From Neobacillus niacini (GTDB lineage: Bacteria > Bacillota > Bacilli > Bacillales > Cytobacillaceae): a stretch of DNA of 64,000 nt. Position numbers and translations under genes: made by a program. Positions within the stretch are counted from its first letter, which is position 1, and every line of letters starts with the position of its first letter. Below the pieces are notes generated by a model. The model saw only the letters and a list, made by a program, of their open reading frames with translations, had not been told where the DNA came from and did not search any database. The DNA is taken from contig NZ_JAMBOB010000002.1 in assembly GCF_023715415.1 (NCBI RefSeq), forward strand, positions 1 through 64,000, read 5' to 3'. Positions 53,848 to 62,412 of the stretch are shown here, piece after piece.

Positions 53848-56214
53848 ATGGGTAAAAAGAAGCTGGTATTAGTTGGAAACGGTATGGCTGGTGTCCGCTG
53901 TATAGAGGAAGTTTTGAAGCTGGATCCTACAGGTTTTGAGATTACTATTTTTGGAAGTGAGCCCCACGTCAATTATAATCGTATTCTTTTATCCTCCATT
54001 TTACAGGGGAGCACTTCTATTGAAGGTATAACGCTGCATGACCGTGAATGGTATGAGCATAATCATATTCATTTGTATACCGAAGAAACAGTACTTGAAA
54101 TTGATAAACATTTGCAGGTTGTCAAGACGAATCAAAAACGAATTGTATCTTATGATCAACTGATTATCGCTACTGGCTCTGTTCCGTTTTCGCTACCGAT
54201 TCCAGGTGCCGATAAACAGGGAGTAGTTACGTTCAGAACAATAGAAGATTGTCATAAAATAATGGAGTTCTCTAAAAAAAGTAAAAAAGCAGTGGTAATT
54301 GGTGGAGGAGTGTTGGGATTAGAAGCAGCAAAGGGGCTTCTTAATCTTGGGATGACTGTGTATGTCGTTCATATTGGACCCTATTTAATGGAGAGGCAGT
54401 TAGATGAAACAGCGGCAAGAATGCTTCAAAAAGAATTGGAAGGTCAAGGAATGAAGTTCCTATTAGAAAAAGAGACGAAGGATATTGTTGGAGGTATTGA
54501 AGCGAATGGTGTCCGATTTAAAGATGGGACTGAGGTTGAAGCCGATTTGGTTGTGATGGCTGCTGGTGTTAGGCCGAATGTTCAACTTGCTAAGAGAACT
54601 GGAATAGAAACAAACCGAGCGATATTAGTAAATGATTATATGGAGACAAGTGTACCGAACATTTACGCAGTGGGAGAATGTGTGGAGCATCGAGGAACCA
54701 TTTATGGGTTGGTACAGCCTCTTTATGAACAAGGTAAAGTATTAGCAAAACGGATTTGTGGTTTTGAAGGGCACGGGTACGAAGGAAGTGTTCTCTCCAC
54801 CCAGCTGAAAATTTCAGGTGTAGACCTTTTTTCAGTAGGAGTCATTCATAATAAGGATTCTTCAAACCAATCTATAAAGATTGATGATGAAGTTCAAAGA
54901 GTTTATAAAAAAGTAGTATTTCAGGATCAAAGGATTATCGGCGCTGTGTTGTTTGGTGATACAAAAGAACGAACCAAACTGCTAGATATGATTCTTAAAT
55001 CTCAGGATGTGTCCGATTTAGAAAAGGTTTCACTTTTTCCAGAGGTAAAGGACGGTGGATTTTCTATTGCATCAATTCCAGCCAGTAAGATTATTTGCAA
55101 TTGTAATAGTGTGACGAAAAGGGCTATTCAAGAGGCTATTCAACGAGAAGGGTTAACTACGGTTGAAGGGATCAGAAAATGTACAAAGGCTTCAAGCTCC
55201 TGCGGAGGATGTAAATCACTCGTGGCCGACCTGTTGTCATATATACAGAATAATGAAGTTGAAGAAGTCTTCGATGAAAAGTCATGTCTGTGTTCATGTA
55301 CAACATTAAATGATGATGAATTGGTTCAGGAGGTGCAGATGCATGGATTATCAACGATACAGGAAGTTATGGAAGTCTTAGATTGGAAAAATAGCGAAGG
55401 CTGTTCTATTTGCCGCCCGGCGATTAACTATTATCTAGGAATGATTAATCCAGAATATGAAAGTAAACAAGAAGTTCTTTTTATAAATGAAAAAATGAAT
55501 GCAGTGATTCAATCTAATGGAACCTATACCCTGATCCCACAAATGTATGGTGGGGTCACAAATTCAGAGCAATTAAGAAAAATTGCTCAAGTAGCTGAAA
55601 AGTATCACATAAACGATGTGGCAATTACGAGTGACCAAAGAATTCATTTATTAGGTGTTAAAAAAGAACATTTGTCCAATGTATGGGCAGAATTGAACAT
55701 GCCCTTAAGTTCGCCGCAAGCTCATGGTGTCCAAAACATTAAAACGTGTATAGGGGAACATATTTGTTCATGTGATAAAAAACCTTCTATTGAGCTCGCA
55801 GTAAGCCTCGAAAAGCAATTTGAATTTCTCACTACCCCTTACCGGATCAAAATGGGTATATCCTCTTGTTTGCATAATGGAGCAGGTTCGACCACAAAGG
55901 ATGTTGGCGTCATAGGGGTTGACCGGGGCTGGGAAATTTATATCGGCGGAAGCAGCGGCCGGCTTGTTCGTTCGGGAGAGATATTATGTGTTGCTTCCAC
56001 CAGTGAGGAAGCAACTCAGTTGATAAAAGGATTTGTTCAATATTATCGTGAAACAGCTAATTATCTGGAGCGTACGTGGGAGTGGGTAGAAAGAGTCGGA
56101 TTGGTTCATGTAAGGGAAGTTTTATTTGACAAGGAACTTCGTCAGGAGCTGCTCGAGCATTTGGCAGAGGAAATTGTTTTACGCAAGAGATTAGTAGAGA
56201 AGAGCTTTTTATAA
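53848..56214 (+). CDS. nasB: Assimilatory nitrate reductase electron transfer subunit (NasB-like)
   Basis: A 788-residue flavoprotein. Residues 1-400 hold the FAD/NAD(P)H oxidoreductase domain (VLVGNGMAGVRCIEEVLKLD, VVIGGGVLGLEAAKGLLNLG); two BFD-like 2Fe-2S domains follow (ICNCNSVTKRAIQEAI with SSCGGCKSLV, and CLCSCTTLNDDEL with GCSICRPAIN); then a nitrite/sulfite reductase-like half. In that half C634-x5-C640 is kept but the second pair reads C674-L-H-N-G678, so the last siroheme/4Fe-4S Cys is Gly. That and the adjacent nasC indicate NasB rather than the nitrite reductase NasD. CCGGAGG precedes ATG 53848. Confidence 0.82.
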   Translation: MGKKKLVLVGNGMAGVRCIEEVLKLDPTGFEITIFGSEPHVNYNRILLSSILQGSTSIEGITLHDREWYEHNHIHLYTEETVLEIDKHLQVVKTNQKRIVSYDQLIIATGSVPFSLPIPGADKQGVVTFRTIEDCHKIMEFSKKSKKAVVIGGGVLGLEAAKGLLNLGMTVYVVHIGPYLMERQLDETAARMLQKELEGQGMKFLLEKETKDIVGGIEANGVRFKDGTEVEADLVVMAAGVRPNVQLAKRTGIETNRAILVNDYMETSVPNIYAVGECVEHRGTIYGLVQPLYEQGKVLAKRICGFEGHGYEGSVLSTQLKISGVDLFSVGVIHNKDSSNQSIKIDDEVQRVYKKVVFQDQRIIGAVLFGDTKERTKLLDMILKSQDVSDLEKVSLFPEVKDGGFSIASIPASKIICNCNSVTKRAIQEAIQREGLTTVEGIRKCTKASSSCGGCKSLVADLLSYIQNNEVEEVFDEKSCLCSCTTLNDDELVQEVQMHGLSTIQEVMEVLDWKNSEGCSICRPAINYYLGMINPEYESKQEVLFINEKMNAVIQSNGTYTLIPQMYGGVTNSEQLRKIAQVAEKYHINDVAITSDQRIHLLGVKKEHLSNVWAELNMPLSSPQAHGVQNIKTCIGEHICSCDKKPSIELAVSLEKQFEFLTTPYRIKMGISSCLHNGAGSTTKDVGVIGVDRGWEIYIGGSSGRLVRSGEILCVASTSEEATQLIKGFVQYYRETANYLERTWEWVERVGLVHVREVLFDKELRQELLEHLAEEIVLRKRLVEKSFL

Positions 56215-56249
56215 TAAATTCAAAATAGTCTTAAAAGGGGGAGTGACTG

Positions 56250-58400
56250 TTGACGGAATTTTTATTGAAGTATTTCCGCTCCAAGCAGCAGGAAGTGAAG
56301 TCAGAAAAAAGATATGATACACAATGTCCATTTTGCAGTATGCAATGTAAAATGCAGCTCCTAGAACAATCCATTGTTACTAGAAAAAAATATGTAACGA
56401 TTGGAAGAAACAACCCAACTTCTGAGGGTCGATTGTGTATGAAGGGGATGAATGCCCATCAACATAGCTTTCATAACGAGCGGTTAAAATATCCATTGCT
56501 TAAAAGAAATGGAGAGTTTGTCCGCGTTAGCTGGGAAGAGGCATTGGAACATATCAAGAATAACTTTACAAGAATCCAAGCGGAAGATGGGCTGAATGCC
56601 TTAGCTGTTTATGGGAGTGCGTCCATTACAAATGAAGAAGCTTATTTACTTGGGAAATTTGCTCGGGTGGCCTTGAAAACGAGATATATTGATTATAATG
56701 GTCGATTATGCATGTCAGCAGCAGCCTCTGCAGCCTCTCAAACATTTGGGGTAGACAGGGGATTTACTAATAGCCTGCAGGAAATTCCATTTACTCGATG
56801 TATTATTCTAGCGGGGACGAATATCGCAGAATGTCAGCCTACAATCATGCATTATTTTGAGAAAGCAAAGGAGAATGGTGCTTATATTATTGCGATTGAT
56901 CCACGCGAAACAGCGACAACGAAAATAGCAGACTTGCACTTGAAAATTAAACCTGGAACAGATGCGGCTTTAGCCAACGGGTTATTAAAGGTGATGATAG
57001 ATGAAAATTATATCGATTATGCGTTTATTAATGAACGGATAAAAGGTTTTGAGGAAGTCCGACAAAATTTATTATCTACGGATTTACAAGAAATTGAGGA
57101 AATAACAGGTATTCCAAAAGAGCAAATTCAAAAAGCAGCTCGTAAGTTTGGTAAAGAAGATACGGGGATGATTTTTACTGCAAGAGGGGTGGAACAGCAT
57201 ACGGACGGCTCGATTGCTGTTAGAAATTTCCTGAATATTCTTATTTCAACTGGAAAAATTGGCAAGCAGAATTGTGGTTTTGGAGCGATTACAGGACAGG
57301 GAAATGGTCAGGGTGCAAGGGAACACGGTCAAAAAGCAGACCAACTGCCAGGTTATCGGTCGATTGAAAATGAGGAACACCGTGCTTACATTGCAAGCGT
57401 TTGGGGTGTAGAAAAGGACGAAATACCTAGAAAAGGTGTTTCCGCTTATGAAATCATGGAAAAAATCGATCACGGTGAGATTACAGGAATGTTTTTAATG
57501 TGCTCTAACCCGGTAGTTTCCAATCCGAACGCACAATTTGTTAAAAAAGCATTACAAAAGTTAAAGTTTTTAGTTGCGGTAGATCTGTTTGTGTCAGAGA
57601 CTGCAAGATTAGCAGATGTTATTTTACCGGCTTCCTCTTACTTAGAGGATGAAGGAACGATGACGAATGTGGAAGGAAGGGTGACCTTGAGGGAAGCGAG
57701 CTATCCTTGTCCAGGTGAAGTAAAACATGATTGGCAAATTATCTGCGAAGTTGCTCATGTTCTTGGAAAAGGAGAATACTTTAACTATTCGTCTGCGGAA
57801 GATATCTTTAATGAATTACGGGTGGCGAGCTCTGGGGGGAAAGCGGATTATTATGGCATCACCTATCATCGTCTGCGGAAGGAAGGAGGCATCCTTTGGC
57901 CGTGCCCTGACCTTGAGCATAAAGGGACAAAACGTTTGTTTGAAACTTCGTTTTCCCACCCTGATGGCAGAGCGGAGATGGTTGCAGTCCCAAACCGTCC
58001 AGACCCTGCGAAGGAACAGCTGAGTGAGGAGTATCCCCTCTATTTAACAACAGGAAGAGTGATGTCGCACTATTTAACAGGAGTACAAACGAGAAAAAGT
58101 CCCGCTTTGGCAGCTAGAGATGTAGAATCTTTTGTAGAAATTCACCCGGCTACTGCTAAAAAATACGGTATTGAAGATCGTTCATTAGTAAGGATTGAAT
58201 CCAAAAGAGGTAGTATTGTTGTCAGGAGTAAATGGTGTGAAACCATCCGTCAGGATACTCTATTTGTTCCTTTTCATTGGGCAGACTCGCAAAATGTGAA
58301 TCTATTAGTTTCAAAAGACCTCGATCCGGTTTGCAAAATGCCAGGATTTAAATTAAGTGCAGTAAAAGTAAGGTCTGTAATAAATATATACTCTCATTAA
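56250..58400 (+). CDS. nasC: Assimilatory nitrate reductase catalytic subunit
   Basis: A 716-residue molybdopterin oxidoreductase reducing nitrate to nitrite. CPFCSMQC and GRLCMKG ligate the N-terminal 4Fe-4S cluster; YNGRLCMSAAASAASQTFG is the substrate-site Cys region; TGQGNGQGAREHGQKADQLP is typical of assimilatory enzymes; the C-terminal molybdopterin-binding domain runs to the end. The start is a TTG at 56250 with AAAAGGGGGAG upstream. It is 35 bases after nasB. No nasDE nitrite reductase genes follow in this window. Confidence 0.9.
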   Translation: MTEFLLKYFRSKQQEVKSEKRYDTQCPFCSMQCKMQLLEQSIVTRKKYVTIGRNNPTSEGRLCMKGMNAHQHSFHNERLKYPLLKRNGEFVRVSWEEALEHIKNNFTRIQAEDGLNALAVYGSASITNEEAYLLGKFARVALKTRYIDYNGRLCMSAAASAASQTFGVDRGFTNSLQEIPFTRCIILAGTNIAECQPTIMHYFEKAKENGAYIIAIDPRETATTKIADLHLKIKPGTDAALANGLLKVMIDENYIDYAFINERIKGFEEVRQNLLSTDLQEIEEITGIPKEQIQKAARKFGKEDTGMIFTARGVEQHTDGSIAVRNFLNILISTGKIGKQNCGFGAITGQGNGQGAREHGQKADQLPGYRSIENEEHRAYIASVWGVEKDEIPRKGVSAYEIMEKIDHGEITGMFLMCSNPVVSNPNAQFVKKALQKLKFLVAVDLFVSETARLADVILPASSYLEDEGTMTNVEGRVTLREASYPCPGEVKHDWQIICEVAHVLGKGEYFNYSSAEDIFNELRVASSGGKADYYGITYHRLRKEGGILWPCPDLEHKGTKRLFETSFSHPDGRAEMVAVPNRPDPAKEQLSEEYPLYLTTGRVMSHYLTGVQTRKSPALAARDVESFVEIHPATAKKYGIEDRSLVRIESKRGSIVVRSKWCETIRQDTLFVPFHWADSQNVNLLVSKDLDPVCKMPGFKLSAVKVRSVINIYSH

Positions 58401-58403
58401 TTA

Positions 58404-58530
58404 GAAAATGCAAAAGCTTCTGAAGAAAAAGGAAACATCAAAGCCAGAGATAATCAACTGAATGCATTCCTCAATAATGTCATTGCCAAAAAAGATAAAG
58501 CAGTAAATAACGAAATATATTGGATGGATA
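58404..58530 (+). pseudogene. In-frame coding-like remnant after nasC
   Basis: Immediately after the nasC stop, in the same frame, the sequence reads LENAKASEEKGNIKARDNQL then NAFLNNVIAKKDKAV. This looks like the helical end domain (FIMAH-like) found at the C-terminus of some secreted Bacillus enzymes, unrelated to nitrate reductase. There is no start codon or RBS. Probably the tail of a deleted gene; being in frame with nasC is likely chance. Confidence 0.35.
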
Positions 58531-58568
58531 GCGGGGTAGAGATACTAGGATCTCGCCCCATTTTTAGT
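58531..58568 (+). terminator. Intrinsic terminator after nasC and remnant
   Basis: GGGG-T-AGAGAT pairs with ATCTC-G-CCCC across ACTAGG, followed by ATTTTTAG. It ends the nasBC transcript and sits between convergent genes. Confidence 0.75.
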
Positions 58569-58578
58569 TTTTATCTAT

Positions 58579-59826
58579 TTACTTACTTGATAAGCTTTGA
58601 TTCTTATATTGTTTTGGAGTGATTCCTGTAAACCTTTTAAATGTTTTAGTAAAATGGCTCTGATCATTATAATTTAATAGCGAAGATATTTTCAAAATTG
58701 AATAATCAGAAAATGTTAATAAAGATTTAGCTTCATCTATTTTTGATCGCTGGATATACTCTGCGAGTGAAACTCCGACCTCTTTTTTAAACAAGGAAGA
58801 AAAATAATTTGGATGCATTTTATTTAATTCGGCTAGTTTTACTATTGTTAAATCTTCATAAAGGTGGTTAAAAATATAATTTAAGCAATTATTAATTGGT
58901 TTTGAGTATTTCGTTTGCCTATTTTTTCTAACTCTATCTGCAAGATCACTTAACGCCTCTACCATATAATGTTCAACACTAATACTATCATTTAGTTCCT
59001 CAATATTTTGTATATATAAATCACTAAGTGTATAGGCAGTTTCATGCTGTAATCCCCCGTCCATGGCGGCGCGCGTTGCAAGGGTGATGGCGGTGATAGC
59101 CAAGTTTTTTTTGTTTCGAAGCTGACTTTTTTTAGCCAAAATCCCGAACTGATTATCCTCATTTTCTAATTTGTAGTGTTTAATAAATTCCTCCTTTCTC
59201 CCCTCTTTAATATATTGAAGTAATCTTTTTTCAAAAGTTAAATCATGATGAAAAGTTATATTTTGACGTCTTTCGGAGATACTTATCGACGGATCCTCAG
59301 TGGTCAGTGAAATGCTTTCATTCGATTTATTGTTTTGGACGATATTTGCAATATCTAGCTTTTGTTGATAAATCATGTAATACAAATGCATGCTTAGTTG
59401 AATAAATTTAAGATTTGAAATAACAGGAAGCGACTGGAAATAGTCTAGTAAAATCATCTCTTCTTCTTTTCCAATCCGCATTTTCCCCAATGCCTCTGAT
59501 AGGATGGGAGTTAACATTTCATCCGTAAACACAGAATTAATGGTTGGACCAACGATAACGATTCCCCTAAATTCGGTCTGATCATTTATTCTGATCCCAC
59601 AGAAACGTTCCATATACTCGGTAGTTTGAAAAATAGGAAATTCAAAAGGTTTATTCTCGTTAAAAAGCTGTACGAGCATCTTCTCTTTTGATGGATATAA
59701 AGGATTATGTCTAAAGGATGCACTGTATTCAAATACCAATTCTTTTTTTTCATTTATAAAAAAAACCGGTATATGAAACGAATCATATATCAGCTGGCAA
59801 ATATAGCCTAAATCTTTATAATTCAT
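58579..59826 (-). CDS. AraC-family transcriptional regulator
   Basis: A 415-residue regulator. The C-terminal 100 residues form the double-HTH AraC domain (DLTIVKLAELNKMHPNYFSS, LFKKEVGVSLAEYIQRSKID, FKRFTGITPKQYK). The N-terminal 150 residues (DLGYICQLIYDSFHIPVFFI, RFCGIRINDQTEFRGIVIVG) look like a sensor domain of the PocR/YtvA-less type seen in Bacillus sugar regulators. ATG 59826 has GGGAGGAAATAAAC upstream; the 18-codon longer frame is less likely. It is divergent from the GH3-GH2 pair and probably activates it; the inducer may be a plant-derived glycoside or glucuronide. Confidence 0.85.
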   Translation of the reverse strand: MNYKDLGYICQLIYDSFHIPVFFINEKKELVFEYSASFRHNPLYPSKEKMLVQLFNENKPFEFPIFQTTEYMERFCGIRINDQTEFRGIVIVGPTINSVFTDEMLTPILSEALGKMRIGKEEEMILLDYFQSLPVISNLKFIQLSMHLYYMIYQQKLDIANIVQNNKSNESISLTTEDPSISISERRQNITFHHDLTFEKRLLQYIKEGRKEEFIKHYKLENEDNQFGILAKKSQLRNKKNLAITAITLATRAAMDGGLQHETAYTLSDLYIQNIEELNDSISVEHYMVEALSDLADRVRKNRQTKYSKPINNCLNYIFNHLYEDLTIVKLAELNKMHPNYFSSLFKKEVGVSLAEYIQRSKIDEAKSLLTFSDYSILKISSLLNYNDQSHFTKTFKRFTGITPKQYKNQSLSSK

Positions 59827-59958
59827 GTTTATTTCCTCCCATTGGTAAACGGTCAAAAACAGATTAATATTCTTCATCAATTTTAATATTGTAAAAATTC
59901 GTCTTTGAAATACACAAAAAATATTTGAAATATACCATAATTATAAATCCTTATTCCT

Positions 59959-59986
59959 TATAATCAAGTCATGGAAAACGTTTACG
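59959..59986 (+). promoter_or_regulatory. GH3 promoter -10 and cre-like site
   Basis: TATAAT at 59959-59964 is a perfect -10 box. GGAAAACGTTTACG at 59973-59986, over the expected start point, agrees with the cre consensus at 12 of 14 positions, so CcpA repression in glucose is plausible. A -35 hexamer is not clear, as is common in AraC-activated promoters. Confidence 0.55.
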
Positions 59987-60013
59987 AAATAAACTATCCT
60001 TTTGGAGGTTGTT

Positions 60014-62311
60014 ATGATCAATCAAGATATAAAACAATTAATTTTACAAATGACCTTGGAAGAAAAAGCGGGTCTTTGTTCTGGATTAGATTTTTGGCAT
60101 TTAAAAGGTATTGAAAGACTGGGAATACCTTCGATAATGGTAACTGATGGTCCGCATGGACTCCGTAAACAAAAAATGGGAGCAGACCATTTAGGGCTGT
60201 TTGACAGTGTTCCTGCTACATGTTTCCCATCTGCAGTGGGTTTAGCTAGTACTTGGAATAAAGAGTTAATAAATGAAGTTGGGGTTGCATTAGGACAGGA
60301 ATGCCAAGCAGAGGATGTGGCAGTACTTCTAGGACCTGGAGCAAACATTAAGCGTTCACCTCTTTGTGGCAGAAACTTTGAATATTTTTCGGAAGATCCA
60401 TTCCTTTCATCTGAAATGGCTGCATCCCATATCAAGGGTGTTCAAAGCGAGGGTGTTGGGACATCTCTTAAGCACTTCGCTGCAAATAATCAAGAACATC
60501 GAAGAATGTCCACCGATGCGATTGTGGATGAAAGGACTTTAAGGGAAATTTATTTGGCCAGCTTTGAAAACGCAGTAAAGGAAGCGCAGCCGTGGACTGT
60601 GATGAGCGCATACAACAAGGTCAATGGAGACTTTGCGTCAGAAAATAAAACTCTGTTAACTGACATCCTGCGAGATGAGTGGGGATTTGAAGGATTTGTT
60701 GTTTCTGACTGGGGGGCGGTTAATGAACCTGTTGACGGATTAGTTGCCGGGTTAGACCTGGAAATGCCTTCAAGCAGTGGGATTGGTGAAAAGAAAATCA
60801 TCGATGCTGTAAGAAATGGTCAGCTTTCAGAAGATAAACTAGATAAGGCGGTTGAAAGAATTCTACGGATTATCTTAATGGCAGTAGAAAACAAAAAAGA
60901 AAACGCTGACTATGATAAAGCACAACATCATAAGCTTGCAAGAAAAGCAGCAAGTGAAAGTATGGTTTTATTAAAGAATGAAGATAATATCCTGCCGTTA
61001 AAGAAAGAAGGAACCATTTCGTTTATTGGTTCATTTGCGAAAAAACCAAGATATCAAGGCGGAGGCAGCTCACACATTAACCCGACAAAGCTTGAAAATA
61101 TCTATGAAGAAATAGAGAAAACAGCGGGTCAAAATGTGAACGTTTTATACGCCGAAGGATATCATCTTGAAAAGGATCTAATCGATAATCAATTAATTGA
61201 AGAGGCAAAGAAAACCGCAGCAAAATCCGATATAACTGTATTGTTTGTAGGTCTTCCTGACCGATATGAATCTGAAGGGTATGATAGAGAGCATCTGAAT
61301 ATACCGGAAAATCAGCGTCTGTTAGTCGAAGCAGTTGCTGAAGTACAAAAGAATATAGTTGTTGTGCTAAGTAATGGGGCACCGGTTGTCATGCCATGGC
61401 TTGATCAGGTGAAGGGTCTACTGGAAGGTTACCTGGGAGGACAGGCACTAGGAGGTGCGATTGCAGACATCCTATTTGGTGAGGTTAATCCAAGTGGAAA
61501 GCTTGCCGAAACTTTTCCATTAAAATTAAGTGACAATCCTTCTTATCTCAATTTTCCGGGAGAGGGAGATAAAGTTAAGTATAAAGAAGGCATCTTTGTT
61601 GGTTATCGTTATTACGATACAAAACAGATTGAGCCGCTGTTTCCATTTGGATATGGTTTAAGCTATACAACCTTTGAATATAAAAACCTTGTAATTGATA
61701 AAAAAGAAATAAAAGATACAGAAACTGTCACAGTAACCGTGAATGTGAAAAATACCGGAAAAGTTCCTGGAAAAGAAATCATTCAGTTATATGTTAAAGA
61801 TATAAAAAGCAGTGTAATTCGCCCTGAAAAAGAATTAAAAGGCTTTGGAAAGGTTTCCTTACAGCCTGGGGAAGACAAAACCATATCCTTTGAATTGGAT
61901 AAACGCTCATTTGCATATTACAATACGGATTTGAAGGATTGGTATGTAGAATCAGGAGAATTTGAAATTTTGGTGGGGAAATCGTCAAGAGAAATTGAAC
62001 TAACAGAAGAAATTATGGTTCAATCTACTACTCCAGTTTTCTTGAAGGTTCACCGAAATTCAACGGTTGGAGATCTTTTATCCGATCCAATTCTAGGAGA
62101 AAAGGCTAAGACTCTAATTAGTGAGTTAACAAAAGGAAGTCCCCTATTTGCTGTAGAATCCAATCACGGTGAGGGTGCAGAAATGATGGAAGCGATGTTA
62201 AAATACATGCCTTTGCGTGCTCTTATGAATTTTAGTGGTGGAGATATTACCGAAGACAAACTAACTGAACTTATTAAGGAACTTAATTCTACTAATTATG
62301 TAAGCCTTTAA
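60014..62311 (+). CDS. Beta-glucosidase (GH3)
   Basis: A 765-residue glycoside hydrolase family 3 enzyme without a signal peptide, so it acts in the cytoplasm. The (beta/alpha)8 domain has [20 protein letters not shown] and the nucleophile Asp232 in VVSDWGAV; the alpha/beta sandwich and the C-terminal fibronectin-III-like domain ([20 protein letters not shown]) follow. ATG 60014 after TTTGGAGG is chosen over a TTG that overlaps the RBS. Substrates could be beta-glucosides or beta-xylosides. A 101-base gap without terminator leads to the beta-glucuronidase gene. Confidence 0.9.
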   Translation: MINQDIKQLILQMTLEEKAGLCSGLDFWHLKGIERLGIPSIMVTDGPHGLRKQKMGADHLGLFDSVPATCFPSAVGLASTWNKELINEVGVALGQECQAEDVAVLLGPGANIKRSPLCGRNFEYFSEDPFLSSEMAASHIKGVQSEGVGTSLKHFAANNQEHRRMSTDAIVDERTLREIYLASFENAVKEAQPWTVMSAYNKVNGDFASENKTLLTDILRDEWGFEGFVVSDWGAVNEPVDGLVAGLDLEMPSSSGIGEKKIIDAVRNGQLSEDKLDKAVERILRIILMAVENKKENADYDKAQHHKLARKAASESMVLLKNEDNILPLKKEGTISFIGSFAKKPRYQGGGSSHINPTKLENIYEEIEKTAGQNVNVLYAEGYHLEKDLIDNQLIEEAKKTAAKSDITVLFVGLPDRYESEGYDREHLNIPENQRLLVEAVAEVQKNIVVVLSNGAPVVMPWLDQVKGLLEGYLGGQALGGAIADILFGEVNPSGKLAETFPLKLSDNPSYLNFPGEGDKVKYKEGIFVGYRYYDTKQIEPLFPFGYGLSYTTFEYKNLVIDKKEIKDTETVTVTVNVKNTGKVPGKEIIQLYVKDIKSSVIRPEKELKGFGKVSLQPGEDKTISFELDKRSFAYYNTDLKDWYVESGEFEILVGKSSREIELTEEIMVQSTTPVFLKVHRNSTVGDLLSDPILGEKAKTLISELTKGSPLFAVESNHGEGAEMMEAMLKYMPLRALMNFSGGDITEDKLTELIKELNSTNYVSL

Positions 62312-62412
62312 AAGAGGTGCAAGCTACCATTAGATTTTTGTTTAACACATTAAATGTAAGGGTAGAGGATTTTGGTTAGAGAAAAATCGACGAAAAAGGG
62401 AGTCAATCAAGC

